NCBI RefSeq assembly: GCF_001685415.1 | Contig: NZ_CP014989.1 | Location: 1,364,001 to 1,428,000 of the forward strand | Source: Serinicoccus hydrothermalis | GTDB lineage: Bacteria; Actinomycetota; Actinomycetes; Actinomycetales; Dermatophilaceae | DNA: 64,000 nucleotides | Reading direction: 5' to 3' | In this document: piece by piece, positions 45,379 to 55,203 of the stretch | Layout of the letters: every line of letters begins with the position of its first letter | Position numbering within the stretch: the stretch's first letter is position 1 | Notes under the pieces: generated by a model | Told to the model about the DNA's origin: nothing | The model's input: the letters and a program-made list of their open reading frames with translations, nothing else | The model's database searches: none | Translations under genes and position numbers: made by a program

Positions 45379-48300
45379 GTGGCCAACCCGCAGAGCAGCG
45401 ACACCACCGTCGACTTCGGAGCCAACGAGTGGCTCGTCGAGGACATGCGGGAGCAGTTCGACGAGGATCCCGGGTCGGTCGACCCCGCCTGGAGACGCTA
45501 CTTCGAGAACGGCTCCTCCAGCAGCAACGGGTCGGGGTCGAAGACCCCTTCCTCCACCCCGACGTCCTCGTCGCCGCAGTCGTCGGGCCGGAGCGCCGAC
45601 AGCAACGGCGGGGCCTCGACCCGCACCGCGCCCGCCAGCGGACCCAAGGTCGCGCCGGCACCGCCGCGGGAGAAGGGGTCGTCCACCTCCGGCGGCAGGT
45701 CCACGACGTCCGGCAAGGATGAGGACAGCAGCAAGGGCAAGGGCAGCACCGACGGCGAGGCCAGCTCCCAGGACATGAGCAAGCCCACGCCCAAGGACGA
45801 CGACAAGGCGAGCACCCCGGACACCAAGACCGACGGGGGGAAGAGCGGCGGCGGCAGCAGCGGCAAGGACAAGAGCGGCGGTGGCGGCAAGGATGAGGAC
45901 AAGGGCGCCAAGGCGCCGATGTCCCGCGAGGCCCCGGCCCCGAAGAAGAGCGGCCCGCAGGAGGATGTCACGCTCGTCCCGCTGCGTGGGGCGGCCGCAC
46001 GGGTGGTGTCCAACATGGACACCTCGCTGGAGGTCCCGACCGCGACCAGCGCGCGCAACCTGCCCGCCAAGCTGCTCATCGACAACCGCACCGTCATCAA
46101 CAACCACCTCGCGCGCAGCCGTGGTGGCAAGGTCAGCTTCACCCACCTCATCGGCTACGCCATGGTCCGGGCGCTGAAGTCGATGCCGGCGATGAACAAC
46201 GGCTTCTCCGTCGAGAACGGAAAGCCGACCCTCGTCGAGCCCGCGCACGTCAACCTCGGCCTGGCCATCGACGTGCCCAAGTCCGACGGCACCCGCCAGC
46301 TGCTCGTCCCGAGCATCAAGAGCGCGGAGGCGATGAGCTTCTACGATTTCTGGAGCGCCTACGAGAACGTCGTGCGCAAGGCGCGCGACGGCAAGCTCAC
46401 CATCGAGGACTTCCAGGGCACGACGATCAGCCTCACCAACCCCGGCGGCATCGGCACGCTGCACTCCGTGCCCCGGCTCATGAAGGGGCAGGGCGCCATC
46501 ATCGGCGTCGGGTCGCTGGACTACCCCGCGGAGTGGCAGGGTGCGGCGAGCGAGCGGATCGTCGCCAACGCCGTGAGCAAGATCCTGACCCTCACCTCGA
46601 CCTACGACCACCGCATCATCCAGGGTGCGCAGTCCGGTGAGTTCCTCAAGATCATGCACCAGCTCCTGCTGGGGCAGGACGGCTTCTACGACGACATCTT
46701 CACCTCGTTGCGGATCCCCTACGAGCCGATCCGCTGGAACCTCGACATCGCGGCCACGCACGACGACGACATCTCCAAGCCGAGTCGCATCCAGGAGCTC
46801 ATCCACGCCTACCGGGTCCGCGGCCACCTCATGGCCGACACCGACCCGCTGGAGTACCGCCAGCGCCGCCACCCGGACCTAGCCATCGAGAACCACGGGC
46901 TGACCCTGTGGGACCTGGACCGCGAGGTGCCGACCGGCGGCTTCGGCGGCAAGCCGCGGCTCAGCCTGCGGCGCATCCTGGGCATCCTGCGCGACACCTA
47001 CTGCCGCACCGTCGGCATCGAGTACATGCACATCCAGGACCCCGAGCAGCGCCAGTGGTTCCAGAAGAAGCTCGAGGTGCCCTTCGAGAAGCCCGCACCG
47101 GCCGAGCAGCTGCGGATCCTGCGCCGGCTCAACGCCGCGGAGGCCTTCGAGACCTTCCTGCAGACCAAGTTCGTCGGTCAGAAGCGGTTCAGCCTCGAGG
47201 GCGGCGAGTCGGTCATCGCGCTGCTGGACAAGGTGCTCAACCGGGCCGCCGACGACGGGCTGAGCGAGGTGACGATCGGTATGCCCCACCGCGGCCGCCT
47301 CAATGTGCTCGCCAACCTCGCCGGCAAGTCCTACGGCCAGATCTTCCGCGAGTTCGAGGGCAAGCAGTCCCCCGGCTCGGTGCACGGATCCGGTGACGTG
47401 AAGTACCACCTCGGCACCGAGGGCGAGTTCACCACCGAGGACGGCAAGACCACCCGCGTCTACCTGGCCGCCAACCCCTCCCACCTGGAGGCGGTCAACC
47501 CGGTGCTCGAGGGGATCACCCGGGCCAAGCAGGACCGCGTGAGCCGGGAGACCGGCGCGGACCCCTCGACGGTGATGCCGGTGCTCATGCACGGTGACGC
47601 CGCCTTCGCCGGCCAGGGCGTCGTGCTGGAGACGATGCAGATGTCCCAGCTCCCGGCATACCGGACCGGCGGGACGCTGCACGTGGTCATCAACAACCAG
47701 GTCGGCTTCACGACCGCACCGCAGCACTCGCGCTCCTCGGTCTACTGCACCGACCTCGCGCGCACGGTGCAGGCACCGATTTTCCACGTCAACGGCGACG
47801 ACCCGGAGGCCGTGGTGCGGGTCGCAGAGCTGGCCTACGAGTTCCGCCAGGAGTTCAGCACCGACGTCGTCATCGACCTCGTCTGCTACCGCCGGCGGGG
47901 CCACAACGAGGGCGACGACCCCTCGATGACCCAGCCGCTGATGTACGACCTCATCGAGGCCAAGCGCTCGGTCCGCAAGCTCTACACCGAGTCGCTCATC
48001 GGCCGCGGCGACATCACGGTCGACGACGCCGAGGCGGCGCTGCGCGACTACCAGAAGCAGCTGGAGAACGTCTTCACCGAGACCAAGAAGGCGCTCAAGG
48101 AGGATGACGGCGGACAGGGGCTCGAGCGCCCGCACGCCCAGGAGAAGGGCGACCAGGCCGCCGCGCCGCGCCCGACGGCGATCGACCAGAGCACGGTCGA
48201 GGCCATCGGCGACGCCTTCGGCAACCCGCCGGAGGGCTTCACCGTCCACCCCAAGCTGGCCAAGCTGCTCACCTCGCGCCAGGAGATGACCCGCAAGGGC

Positions 48301-49350
48301 GGGATCGACTGGGGCATGGCCGAGCTGCTGGCCTTCGGCTCCCTCGTCATCGACGGCACGCCGGTCCGGCTCGTCGGGCAGGACAGCCGCCGCGGCACCT
48401 TCGTGCAGCGGCACGCGGTCCTCACCGACAACGAGACGGCCGCGAACTGGACCCCGCTGCACACGCTGGCGAAGGAGCACGACGGCGCCACCTTCGAGGT
48501 CTACGACTCGCTGCTCTCGGAGTTCGCGGCCATGGGCTTCGAGTACGGCTACTCCGTGGAGCAGACCGACGCCCTCGTCCTCTGGGAGGCCCAGTTCGGG
48601 GACTTCGTCAACGGCGCCCAGGTCGTCGTCGACGAGTTCATCAGCTCCTCGGAGCAGAAGTGGGACCAGCGCAGCTCGGTGGTCCTGCTCCTGCCGCACG
48701 GCTACGAGGGCCAGGGCCCGGACCACTCCTCGGCCCGCATCGAGCGCTTCCTCTCGCAGTGCGCCGAGGCCAACATGATGGTCGCCTACCCCTCGACGCC
48801 GGCGTCCTACTTCCACCTGCTGCGGTCGCACTCCACCGCCCGGCCGCGGCGGCCGCTCATCGTCTTCACCCCGAAGGCCATGCTCCGGCTCAAGGCGGGC
48901 GCGAGCCCGGTGGAGGACTTCGTCGAGGGCACCTTCGAGCCGGTGCTGCCCGACCGCGCCGACCTCGACAAGAGCAAGGTGGAGCGGGTCCTGCTCGCCT
49001 CGAGCAAGCTGGTCTACGACCTGGAGGACGAGCGCACCAAGCGCGAGGACGACCGGACCGCCATCCTGCGCGTCGAGCAGCTCTACCCCGTCCCGGGCAA
49101 GCAGCTCGCCAAGCTCACCGCGGAGTACCCCGAGGCCGAGCTGGTCTGGGTGCAGAACGAGCCGAAGAACCAGGGTGCGTGGCCGTTCATGGCGCTCAAC
49201 CTGCCCGAGGCCCTGCAGCAGCACGGCGAGGAGCGTCCGCTGCGCGTCGTGAGCCGTCCGGCCTCGGCCTCCCCCGCCACCGGGTCGGCCAAGGTGCACG
49301 CCGTCGAGCAGGCAGCCCTGCACGACGAGGCCTTCTCCGGTCGCGCATGA
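45379..49350 (+). CDS. kgd: Multifunctional 2-oxoglutarate dehydrogenase E1 / succinyltransferase (Kgd)
   Basis: 1323 residues. Residues 1-~40 ([20 protein letters not shown]) are the usual E1 N-terminus. Residues ~45-195 are a linker of Ser, Gly, Lys and Asp. Residues ~200-430 form an acyltransferase core with the active-site region [18 protein letters not shown]. Residues ~450-1323 are the thiamine-diphosphate E1 ([19 protein letters not shown] near 633; [10 protein letters not shown]). This fused enzyme replaces separate E1 and E2 in actinobacteria and is regulated there by the FHA protein GarA/OdhI, whose phospho-Thr site lies in the N-terminal part. Start GTG 45379. Confidence 0.97.
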   Translation: MANPQSSDTTVDFGANEWLVEDMREQFDEDPGSVDPAWRRYFENGSSSSNGSGSKTPSSTPTSSSPQSSGRSADSNGGASTRTAPASGPKVAPAPPREKGSSTSGGRSTTSGKDEDSSKGKGSTDGEASSQDMSKPTPKDDDKASTPDTKTDGGKSGGGSSGKDKSGGGGKDEDKGAKAPMSREAPAPKKSGPQEDVTLVPLRGAAARVVSNMDTSLEVPTATSARNLPAKLLIDNRTVINNHLARSRGGKVSFTHLIGYAMVRALKSMPAMNNGFSVENGKPTLVEPAHVNLGLAIDVPKSDGTRQLLVPSIKSAEAMSFYDFWSAYENVVRKARDGKLTIEDFQGTTISLTNPGGIGTLHSVPRLMKGQGAIIGVGSLDYPAEWQGAASERIVANAVSKILTLTSTYDHRIIQGAQSGEFLKIMHQLLLGQDGFYDDIFTSLRIPYEPIRWNLDIAATHDDDISKPSRIQELIHAYRVRGHLMADTDPLEYRQRRHPDLAIENHGLTLWDLDREVPTGGFGGKPRLSLRRILGILRDTYCRTVGIEYMHIQDPEQRQWFQKKLEVPFEKPAPAEQLRILRRLNAAEAFETFLQTKFVGQKRFSLEGGESVIALLDKVLNRAADDGLSEVTIGMPHRGRLNVLANLAGKSYGQIFREFEGKQSPGSVHGSGDVKYHLGTEGEFTTEDGKTTRVYLAANPSHLEAVNPVLEGITRAKQDRVSRETGADPSTVMPVLMHGDAAFAGQGVVLETMQMSQLPAYRTGGTLHVVINNQVGFTTAPQHSRSSVYCTDLARTVQAPIFHVNGDDPEAVVRVAELAYEFRQEFSTDVVIDLVCYRRRGHNEGDDPSMTQPLMYDLIEAKRSVRKLYTESLIGRGDITVDDAEAALRDYQKQLENVFTETKKALKEDDGGQGLERPHAQEKGDQAAAPRPTAIDQSTVEAIGDAFGNPPEGFTVHPKLAKLLTSRQEMTRKGGIDWGMAELLAFGSLVIDGTPVRLVGQDSRRGTFVQRHAVLTDNETAANWTPLHTLAKEHDGATFEVYDSLLSEFAAMGFEYGYSVEQTDALVLWEAQFGDFVNGAQVVVDEFISSSEQKWDQRSSVVLLLPHGYEGQGPDHSSARIERFLSQCAEANMMVAYPSTPASYFHLLRSHSTARPRRPLIVFTPKAMLRLKAGASPVEDFVEGTFEPVLPDRADLDKSKVERVLLASSKLVYDLEDERTKREDDRTAILRVEQLYPVPGKQLAKLTAEYPEAELVWVQNEPKNQGAWPFMALNLPEALQQHGEERPLRVVSRPASASPATGSAKVHAVEQAALHDEAFSGRA

Positions 49351-50408
49351 GCGGCGCGCTGGTCGGACCCGCCCGGCTGCCGGAGGGTCTGTCGGCCTCC
49401 GCCCCGGGCGAGGAGGACATCGACGACCTCGTCCGCCTGCTCCGCCGCCACGAGCGCGAGGCCCGTGGATGGCCCGGGGCGCAGAGCGACACCGTCCGGG
49501 CCGAGGTCAGCGGGCGGGGCGCGAGCACGCACCGTCACGAGATGGTGCGCGACGCCCACGGCACGGCCCGTGCCTGGCTGAGCCTGCACGACCGGGCCGC
49601 GGGCCGCGTGCTCGTCGGCGTCACCCTCGACCCCGACCTCCCGGACGAGGAGGCCGACCCGCTGGCGCGGTGGGCGTTCACCCGGGTGGACGAGCTGGGC
49701 CGCGAGCTGCTCGCCGAGCGCGGGATGGAGAGCACGCAGCTGGACTCCGGCGCCTTCGCCGACGACGAGCGGCAGCAGCGCTGGCTCCGCGAGGCGGGCT
49801 ACGACCACGTCCGCGACTGGTGGCAGATGACGCGAGCCGTCGACCCCGGGACGGACGAGGGTCTGCCGGAGCTCAAGGAGGGCGTCAAGATCTTCCGGGT
49901 GCGGCAGGACGACGGCGTGGGTATGCCCGACGAGGAGGACCTGCGCGCCGTGCACCTCGTGCTGGAGCAGTCCTTCGCCGACCACTTCAACTCCTACCGC
50001 GAGACCTTCGAGGAGTTCGTCGCGCGGCTGCGCGAGGACCCGGGCCACCGGTGGGACCACTGGTGGCTGGCCACGGTGGACGGCGAGCCGGCCGGGGCCG
50101 TGGTGGCCTCGATCAGCCGCGGCGGCGTCGGCGAGGACGGCACGGCCAGCCCGGACACCTCCTACATCGACTACATCGGGGTCCACCGCCGGGCCCGCGG
50201 ACGCGGCGTCGCCAAGGGTCTGCTGCGCACGGTGATCGCGGACGCGGCCGCCCGTGGCCGTGCCGCCGTCGGGCTGGAGGTCGACGCCGACTCCCCCACC
50301 GGCGCCGACGGGCTCTACCGCTCGCTGGGGTGGGAGACCAAATACGTCACCCAGTCGTGGCACCGCGGCCTGGACGAGGACGAAGAGGAGAGCAGTGAGC
50401 AGCGCTGA
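49347..50408 (+). CDS. GNAT acetyltransferase, tandem (mycothiol synthase-like)
   Basis: 353 residues with two GNAT repeats. The second is complete, with [20 protein letters not shown] as its acetyl-CoA loop; the first is degenerate. MshD, the mycothiol synthase, has the same two-repeat layout and similar length, but the match here is general and the gene's usual neighbours are absent. ATG 49347 overlaps the kgd stop as ATGA, so it is co-translated with central metabolism. Confidence 0.78.
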   Translation: MSGALVGPARLPEGLSASAPGEEDIDDLVRLLRRHEREARGWPGAQSDTVRAEVSGRGASTHRHEMVRDAHGTARAWLSLHDRAAGRVLVGVTLDPDLPDEEADPLARWAFTRVDELGRELLAERGMESTQLDSGAFADDERQQRWLREAGYDHVRDWWQMTRAVDPGTDEGLPELKEGVKIFRVRQDDGVGMPDEEDLRAVHLVLEQSFADHFNSYRETFEEFVARLREDPGHRWDHWWLATVDGEPAGAVVASISRGGVGEDGTASPDTSYIDYIGVHRRARGRGVAKGLLRTVIADAAARGRAAVGLEVDADSPTGADGLYRSLGWETKYVTQSWHRGLDEDEEESSEQR

Positions 50409-51069
50409 GCGCGAGGGGCGGGTGGAGCTGGAGTACACCCCCAGCGCCGACTTCCAGGTCGCCGAGGGTCCACGTGACGTCGGCCTGTGCTTCGTCGGCG
50501 ACGGCTTCGTCGCCGGTTACGGGGACCCCAAGGCCCTGGGCTGGGTCAACCGGGTGGTGGGACGCACCGATCTCGCCGCCGACGAGGGCGGCTCGCTCAC
50601 GAGCTACAACCTCGGGGTGCGCGGCGCGAGCTCGGCCGACGTCATGGCCCGCTGGCGCGCGGAGTGCCCGGCCCGCTGGGCGGGCCGGTCCGAGCGCCGC
50701 CTCGTCATCGGCGTGGGCGCGGAGGACGTCGCCCAGGGCGTGACGACCGCCCGCTCCCGCCTCAACCTGGCCAACGTGCTGGACGAGGCCAGCTCGACGG
50801 GCATCGCCACCTTCGTCGTCGGCCCGACGCCCACGCTGGACGCCGAGGTCAACGGCAAGCTGCAGGTGCTCGCCGACGCGCTCGCCGACGTCTGCGCCCG
50901 CCGCGGCGTGCCCTACGTCGACTGCTTCGCCCCCCTGCTCAGCCACGACCAGTGGCAGTCCGACCTGGCCGCCGGCGACACCGTGCACCCCGGCCAGGCG
51001 GGCTACGGCCTCATGGCCTGGCTCGTCCTCAACGGCGGCTGGACCCGCTGGCTCCAGCTGGACCGCTGA
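50395..51069 (+). CDS. SGNH/GDSL-family protein lacking the catalytic serine
   Basis: 224 residues. The fold is recognisable: block I reads FVGDGFVAGYGDPKALGW, and the C-terminal catalytic dyad is intact as DTVHPGQAGYGLMAW. The nucleophile serine of GDS is glycine (codon GGC, residue 37), and the block III Asn of GxND is replaced (IGVGAEDVAQ). Hydrolase activity of the normal kind is therefore doubtful; it may bind ligand or be a pseudoenzyme. GTG 50395 has GAGGAG upstream and lies inside the end of the GNAT gene. Confidence 0.78.
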   Translation: MSSAEREGRVELEYTPSADFQVAEGPRDVGLCFVGDGFVAGYGDPKALGWVNRVVGRTDLAADEGGSLTSYNLGVRGASSADVMARWRAECPARWAGRSERRLVIGVGAEDVAQGVTTARSRLNLANVLDEASSTGIATFVVGPTPTLDAEVNGKLQVLADALADVCARRGVPYVDCFAPLLSHDQWQSDLAAGDTVHPGQAGYGLMAWLVLNGGWTRWLQLDR

Positions 51070-51085
51070 GCGGCGCCGGACCGGG

Positions 51086-51994
51086 TCACAGGCTCTCGAG
51101 CCACTCCCGCGCCTCGCGGTACGCCTGCTCGTCCGCGTGCACGGGCACCGCGGGCACCCGGCCGTCGGCGCGGGGGTAGGAGCCGAGGAAGCGCACGTCG
51201 CGGCACGTGCGCCGCAGCCCCAGCAGCGCCTCGCTCATCCGCGCCTCGGACAGGTGCGCGTCGGCGTCGATCCAGAAGCAGTACTCCCCCAGGCCCTCAC
51301 CGGTCGGGCGGGACTCCAGCCGGGTCAGGTCGATCCCCCGGACGGCGAACTGCTCCAGCAGCTCGAGGAGCGCGCCCGGCCGGTTCTGCCAGATCAGGGC
51401 GACGAGGGTGGTGCGGTCCGCCCCGGTCGACGGGGGCACCGGTGCGTCACGGCGCAGCAGGACGAACCGGGTCAGGGCACCGTCCCGGTCGGCGATCCGC
51501 CGGGCGAGGGGGGTGAGCCCGTAGGCCGCCCCTGCCTCGGGCGAGGCGATCGCGGCGTCGTAGCGACCCTCGGCCACCGCCTGCGCGGCGCGCGCGGTCG
51601 AGGACTCCTGGACGAGCTCGGCCCGCGGCAGGTGCTGCGCCAACCAGTCCCTGGTCTGGGCCGCCGCGTGCGGGTGCGTGGCCACGACGTCGACCTGGCC
51701 GAGGGTCGTGCTGCCGCGGGACAGGAGGTCGAACTGCACCTCGACGAGGATCTCCTCGCAAATCCGCACCCGGGCGTCCTCGAGGAGGGCCTGGAGGGTG
51801 GCGGGCACGGACCCCTCCACCGAGTTCTCGAAGGGGACCACCGCCGCCTCGGCGTCGCCCTCGCGCAGCGCGGCGATCGCGGCCGGAACGGTGGGCGCCG
51901 GCCACGCCTCGTGAGCGCGACCGACGTCCCACTGGCGCACGGCCTGCTCGGTGAAGGTGCCGGCCGGGCCGAGATAGGCGACGCGGGAGCTCAC
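51086..51994 (-). CDS. pheA: Prephenate dehydratase
   Basis: 302 residues. The periplasmic-binding-like catalytic domain begins RVAYLGPAGTFTEQAV and has VVPFENSVEGSVPATL and the active Thr in DGALTRFVLL. The ACT domain carries PGALLELLEQFAVRGIDL and ESRP, the Phe-binding motif. It converts prephenate to phenylpyruvate with feedback by Phe. GTG 51994 is preceded by the leaderless -10 TAGGGT (52002-52007). Confidence 0.96.
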   Translation of the reverse strand: MSSRVAYLGPAGTFTEQAVRQWDVGRAHEAWPAPTVPAAIAALREGDAEAAVVPFENSVEGSVPATLQALLEDARVRICEEILVEVQFDLLSRGSTTLGQVDVVATHPHAAAQTRDWLAQHLPRAELVQESSTARAAQAVAEGRYDAAIASPEAGAAYGLTPLARRIADRDGALTRFVLLRRDAPVPPSTGADRTTLVALIWQNRPGALLELLEQFAVRGIDLTRLESRPTGEGLGEYCFWIDADAHLSEARMSEALLGLRRTCRDVRFLGSYPRADGRVPAVPVHADEQAYREAREWLESL

Positions 51995-52001
51995 CCGGGC
52001 A

Positions 52002-52007
52002 CCCTAG
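52002..52007 (-). promoter_or_regulatory. Leaderless -10 (TAGGGT) of pheA
   Basis: TAGGGT, 6 nt, GTG 51994. It sits in the 28-bp gap after the sugar transferase gene on the same strand. Confidence 0.48.
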
Positions 52008-52022
52008 CCGAGGCGGGCTCGC

Positions 52023-53582
52023 TCAGTAGGCGCCGCTCTCGGAGCCGAGCACGACCCGCGCGGTGCGCCACATGATCATGCCGTCGAGGAGGGGGCTCCA
52101 GTTCTCCACGTAGTAGAGGTCGAGGCGCACCGCCTCCTCCCAGGAGAGGTCGCTGCGGCCGCTGATCTGCCACAGGCCGGTCATGCCGGGCCGCACCAGC
52201 AGACGGCGGTGCGTGTCGCGGGCATACTCGGCCACCTCGCGCGGCAGCGGCGGACGGGGTCCGACCAGGCTCATCTCGCCGCGCAGCACGTTGAGCAGCT
52301 GGGGCAGCTCGTCCAGGGAGTAGCGCCGGATGAAGGCGCCCACGCGGGTGACCCGCGGGTCGCGCTGCATCTTGAACATCGGGCCGGCGCCCTCGTTGGA
52401 GTCCCTCAGCTCGGCGAGCCGGTCCTCGGCGTCCATGACCATGCTGCGGAACTTGAACATCGAGAAGCTGCGACCGTCCTGGCCGATGCGCTCCTGACGG
52501 AAGAGCACCGGGCCGCGGTCCTCGAGCTTGACCGCCAGCGCCACGGCGAGCATGACCGGCAGCAGGACCAGCGTGACCGCCAGGGCCATGAGCCGGTCCA
52601 TGACGTTCTTGAGCACCCGCTCCGGCCCGACGAAGCGCGGGGCCTCGACGTGGATGAGCGGCAGGCCCTGCACCGGGCGGGTGAGCACCCGGGGGCCGGC
52701 GACGTCCATGATGCCGGGGGCCACGACGAGGTCGATGTCGGTCGACTCCAGCGCCCACCCGAGCTGGCGCAGCCCGGTGGTCCCGAGGCCGGCCGAGGAG
52801 GAGACCGCCACGACGTCCACGTGGTGGTCGAGGGCCTGGAGCAGCACGTCCGACTCCGGGCCGAGCACCGGCACGCCCTGCACCGTGCCCTCGGCGTCGT
52901 CGACGCAGGCGCCCAGGACGTTGTAGCCGGCGTCCGGGCTGCGGCGCAGCGCGGTGACGAGCCCGGCGACGTGGTTCGCGTCACCGACGAGGATGACGCG
53001 GTCGGACAGCTGGCCGCTCTTGCGACGGGCCACCAGCCAGCGCCGGGCGCCCCAGCGGCCGGCGAGCAGCATCAACGTCCCCAGCGGGAAGGCCAGGATC
53101 ACGAAGCCACGGGCGATCTCGAGCCGGAAGGCGAAGCCGACGATGGCGACGGCGGCGAAGACCCAGGTGGAGGCGGCGAAGACCTGGCGGTACTCCTGCA
53201 CCCCGTGGCCCACGGTGCGGCCGTCGTAGGCCCGCTGGACGTGGAGGGCGAGCACCCAGACGAGAACCAGGGTGAAGGCGATGTAGCCGTAGCCGATGCC
53301 GGAGACCCGCTGCATGGACTCGTCCAGCCCGAAGCGGGTCACGTAGGCGACCAGGACCGCCACGGTGATGAGCACGAGGTCGAGCACCTTGAGGGTGCTG
53401 AGGTAGGGCGCGAGGTAGCGCCGGGCACGGTGCGGCGTCCTGCGACCGCCGCTCGGTCGGTCGACCATCCCCTGGAGCGAGTCCGGGATGACGAAGGGGT
53501 AGCTGGCGTCGACGGTTCTCATCGACGTCCCCGACGCCTCACGTGCTGCGGTGCCTGCGATCACGGTCACGGCAATTCCCAT
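52023..53582 (-). CDS. Exopolysaccharide polyprenyl glycosylphosphotransferase
   Basis: 519 residues. N-terminal five-helix membrane part with a CoA-binding-like cytoplasmic domain (VILVGDANHVAGLVTALR), then a C-terminal bacterial sugar transferase domain with FKFRSMVMDAEDRL, RRYSLDELPQLLNVL, SLVGPRPPLPREV and GMTGLWQISGRSDLSW. This WbaP/CpsE-type enzyme places the first sugar-1-phosphate on undecaprenyl phosphate for capsule or exopolysaccharide. ATG 53582 is taken; ATG 53522 (MRTVDASYP) is a plausible shorter start. Upstream AT-rich DNA holds two dyads. Confidence 0.93.
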   Translation of the reverse strand: MGIAVTVIAGTAAREASGTSMRTVDASYPFVIPDSLQGMVDRPSGGRRTPHRARRYLAPYLSTLKVLDLVLITVAVLVAYVTRFGLDESMQRVSGIGYGYIAFTLVLVWVLALHVQRAYDGRTVGHGVQEYRQVFAASTWVFAAVAIVGFAFRLEIARGFVILAFPLGTLMLLAGRWGARRWLVARRKSGQLSDRVILVGDANHVAGLVTALRRSPDAGYNVLGACVDDAEGTVQGVPVLGPESDVLLQALDHHVDVVAVSSSAGLGTTGLRQLGWALESTDIDLVVAPGIMDVAGPRVLTRPVQGLPLIHVEAPRFVGPERVLKNVMDRLMALAVTLVLLPVMLAVALAVKLEDRGPVLFRQERIGQDGRSFSMFKFRSMVMDAEDRLAELRDSNEGAGPMFKMQRDPRVTRVGAFIRRYSLDELPQLLNVLRGEMSLVGPRPPLPREVAEYARDTHRRLLVRPGMTGLWQISGRSDLSWEEAVRLDLYYVENWSPLLDGMIMWRTARVVLGSESGAY

Positions 53583-53624
53583 CCTGTCCCTGCGGTATGC
53601 GGCCGATCCCCTATCAGCCTGACC

Positions 53625-53655
53625 TTACTGAATCTTTACCTAGCTCTCAGTAAAG
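53625..53655. promoter_or_regulatory. Nested dyad symmetry upstream of the sugar transferase
   Basis: TTACTGA (53625-53631) pairs with TCAGTAA (53647-53653), and CTTTAC (53634-53639) pairs with GTAAAG (53650-53655). The site lies in a locally AT-rich stretch ~45 nt before the start, suggesting a regulated promoter. Confidence 0.45.
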
Positions 53656-53692
53656 CACCAACCCCCGACGGCGTCTACCCCACACGCAGAAA

Positions 53693-53711
53693 ATGTCCGT
53701 TCCTTGGACAT
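53693..53711. promoter_or_regulatory. Inverted repeat ATGTCC-N7-GGACAT
   Basis: A 6-base dyad between the sugar transferase and S26-peptidase genes. It could be an operator for either divergent gene. Confidence 0.35.
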
Positions 53712-53759
53712 CTCGTGCTCATCCCATCGTCGACCCGATGTCACCCCTGGGTCGCTCGC

Positions 53760-53765
53760 TACCCT
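53760..53765 (+). promoter_or_regulatory. Leaderless -10 (TACCCT) of the S26-like peptidase
   Basis: TACCCT, 7 nt, GTG 53773. It favours this GTG over the overlapping GTG at 53771, which is out of frame. Confidence 0.48.
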
Positions 53766-53772
53766 ACCGCGT

Positions 53773-54174
53773 GTGAGTGACACGTGGGGACACCCCGGCG
53801 CGGTGGGGGTGGCGCGCGTGACCGGATCCTCGATGCTGCCGATCCTGGCGCCCGGTGACCGGCTGCTGGTCCGCCACGGCGGCCGGCCGCGTCCTGGCTC
53901 CGTCGTCGTGGTCCGACTGCCGCCGGACCACGCCGGCAGTCCCCGGCCCCTGGCGGTCAAGCGGCTGGCGGGCATCCGTCACGACGGAGCGCTCTGGGTG
54001 CTCTCCGACGGGCACGGCACCGACTCCCGCGAGCTGGGGCATCTCGAGCCGCAGGCCCTCGTCGCCGTCGCGCTGCTCCGGCTGCCCCGCCGGCGCCCGC
54101 GACGCTGGCCGCGGCTGCTGCGCCCGGACCCCTCCCGGCTCAGCGGGCGAGACCGCGGGCGAGGAGCGGCCTGA
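53773..54174 (+). CDS. S24/S26-type serine peptidase (SodX-like maturation protease)
   Basis: 133 residues. The nucleophile Ser is in VTGSSMLPILAPGDRLLV, and the general-base Lys in LAVKRLAG; this Ser-Lys pair defines the S24/S26 clan. No membrane anchor is present, unlike a standard signal peptidase. In length and motifs it resembles the protease that matures nickel superoxide dismutase (SodX), but no sodN is in the window, and the SOD at the right edge is Fe/Mn type. The tail is very basic (RRRPRRWPRLLRP). Its 3' end overlaps the convergent phosphatase by 35 bp. Confidence 0.78.
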   Translation: MSDTWGHPGAVGVARVTGSSMLPILAPGDRLLVRHGGRPRPGSVVVVRLPPDHAGSPRPLAVKRLAGIRHDGALWVLSDGHGTDSRELGHLEPQALVAVALLRLPRRRPRRWPRLLRPDPSRLSGRDRGRGAA

Positions 54175-54709
54175 GCTCCACCACCTGGGCCCGGAGCCGG
54201 TCGTAGACCGCGTCCGGCTGCCGGTAGGGATCGACCAGACCTTCGCCGGCCGGGCGGGTCGCGGCGCCCCGGGCGGCCCGGGCCGCCGTGCACAGCTCGG
54301 CCAGAGCCGTGGCCGGCTCCTCCCACGTCGGGAGGTCCTCGTCCGGCACGGCCGCGACCAGCCCGGCGAACTCCTGCGCGGTGAAGGTCCGCCGCAGCGC
54401 ACGGGGGTCCAGCTGGACGACCTGCGAGCGGTGCGTCGGCGTCGCGGCGAGGACGAGAGCGGCGTCGGACACCAGCTCGGCGGTGAGCCGCCGGGCCACG
54501 AACCCGGTCGGGTCGCCACCCAGCCCGACGAGGATCTCGGCCGACCGCTCGTCCATGGGCGCGCCGACGAGCGCCCCGGTCCCGGCGGAGCGGACGGCGA
54601 CGCGTCCGGGTCCGTGCGCGCCGTCGACGTCGCGCTGGAGCATCCGCTCCAGCAGCGGGGAGCGGCAGACGTTGCCGGTGCATACCGTGAGGATCGTCGG
54701 TGCGCTCAT
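54140..54709 (-). CDS. Low-molecular-weight protein-tyrosine phosphatase
   Basis: 189 residues. P-loop VCTGNVCRSPLLERML holds the catalytic Cys and Arg, and the general-acid Asp is in VDPYRQPDAVYD. Such phosphatases often control capsule-type tyrosine kinases, and a sugar transferase gene lies 0.5 kb away, but no kinase is seen. ATG 54709 overlaps the tsaE stop as ATGA, so it is the last gene of the leuB-alr-tsaE cluster. Confidence 0.92.
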   Translation of the reverse strand: MSAPTILTVCTGNVCRSPLLERMLQRDVDGAHGPGRVAVRSAGTGALVGAPMDERSAEILVGLGGDPTGFVARRLTAELVSDAALVLAATPTHRSQVVQLDPRALRRTFTAQEFAGLVAAVPDEDLPTWEEPATALAELCTAARAARGAATRPAGEGLVDPYRQPDAVYDRLRAQVVELRPLLARGLAR

Positions 54710-55203
54710 CGCTCCTGCCCCACCTCGTCCAGTCCGTCGGCCCAGCGCTCCCCCACCCCGCGCAGCACCGCGACCCGCTCCTGCTCTTCCTCGTCCTCGC
54801 TCCGGGAGCGCTGCAGCAGCACCTCGAGCCGCTGCGCGGCCAGGCTCTCGGCCAGCCCCTCCCCCCACTCGACCACCGTCACCGACTCCTCCAGCGAGGC
54901 GTCCAGGTCGAGGTCGTCCAGCTCGGCTCCGCCGGAGAGCCGGTAGGCGTCCACGTGCACGAGGTCCGGGCCCCCGGTGAGGGACGGGTGGACCCGGGCG
55001 ATGACGAAGGTCGGCGAGGTGATCGGCCCCCGCACGCCCAGGCCCTCGGCCAGCCCCTGGGTGAAGGTCGTCTTCCCGGCGCCGAGGTCGCCGGTGAGCA
55101 CCACCAGGTCGCCCGCGCGGAGCACCGCGCCCAGCTCGCGCCCGAGGTCCCGGGTGTCCTGCGCCGTCGGCAGCGTCCACCGCCGTTCCTGCTCCGGGGT
55201 CAT
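54706..55203 (-). CDS. tsaE: tRNA threonylcarbamoyladenosine biosynthesis ATPase TsaE
   Basis: 165 residues. Walker A LTGDLGAGKTTFTQGLAEGL, TSPTFVIARVH, and HVDAYRLSGGAELDDL lead to the Walker-B-like EWGEGL. It drives the TsaBD complex that adds the threonylcarbamoyl group to A37 of tRNA; tsaB and tsaD are not in the window. The C-terminal tail (SRSEDEEEQERVA) is unusually acidic. Linked to alr by ATGA. Confidence 0.94.
   Translation of the reverse strand: MTPEQERRWTLPTAQDTRDLGRELGAVLRAGDLVVLTGDLGAGKTTFTQGLAEGLGVRGPITSPTFVIARVHPSLTGGPDLVHVDAYRLSGGAELDDLDLDASLEESVTVVEWGEGLAESLAAQRLEVLLQRSRSEDEEEQERVAVLRGVGERWADGLDEVGQER

Noticed and set aside
45510-45975. Frameshift or repeat expansion error in kgd
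   Set aside because: The frame stays open with consistent codon use, and conserved domains on both sides are in the same frame, so it is a genuine linker.
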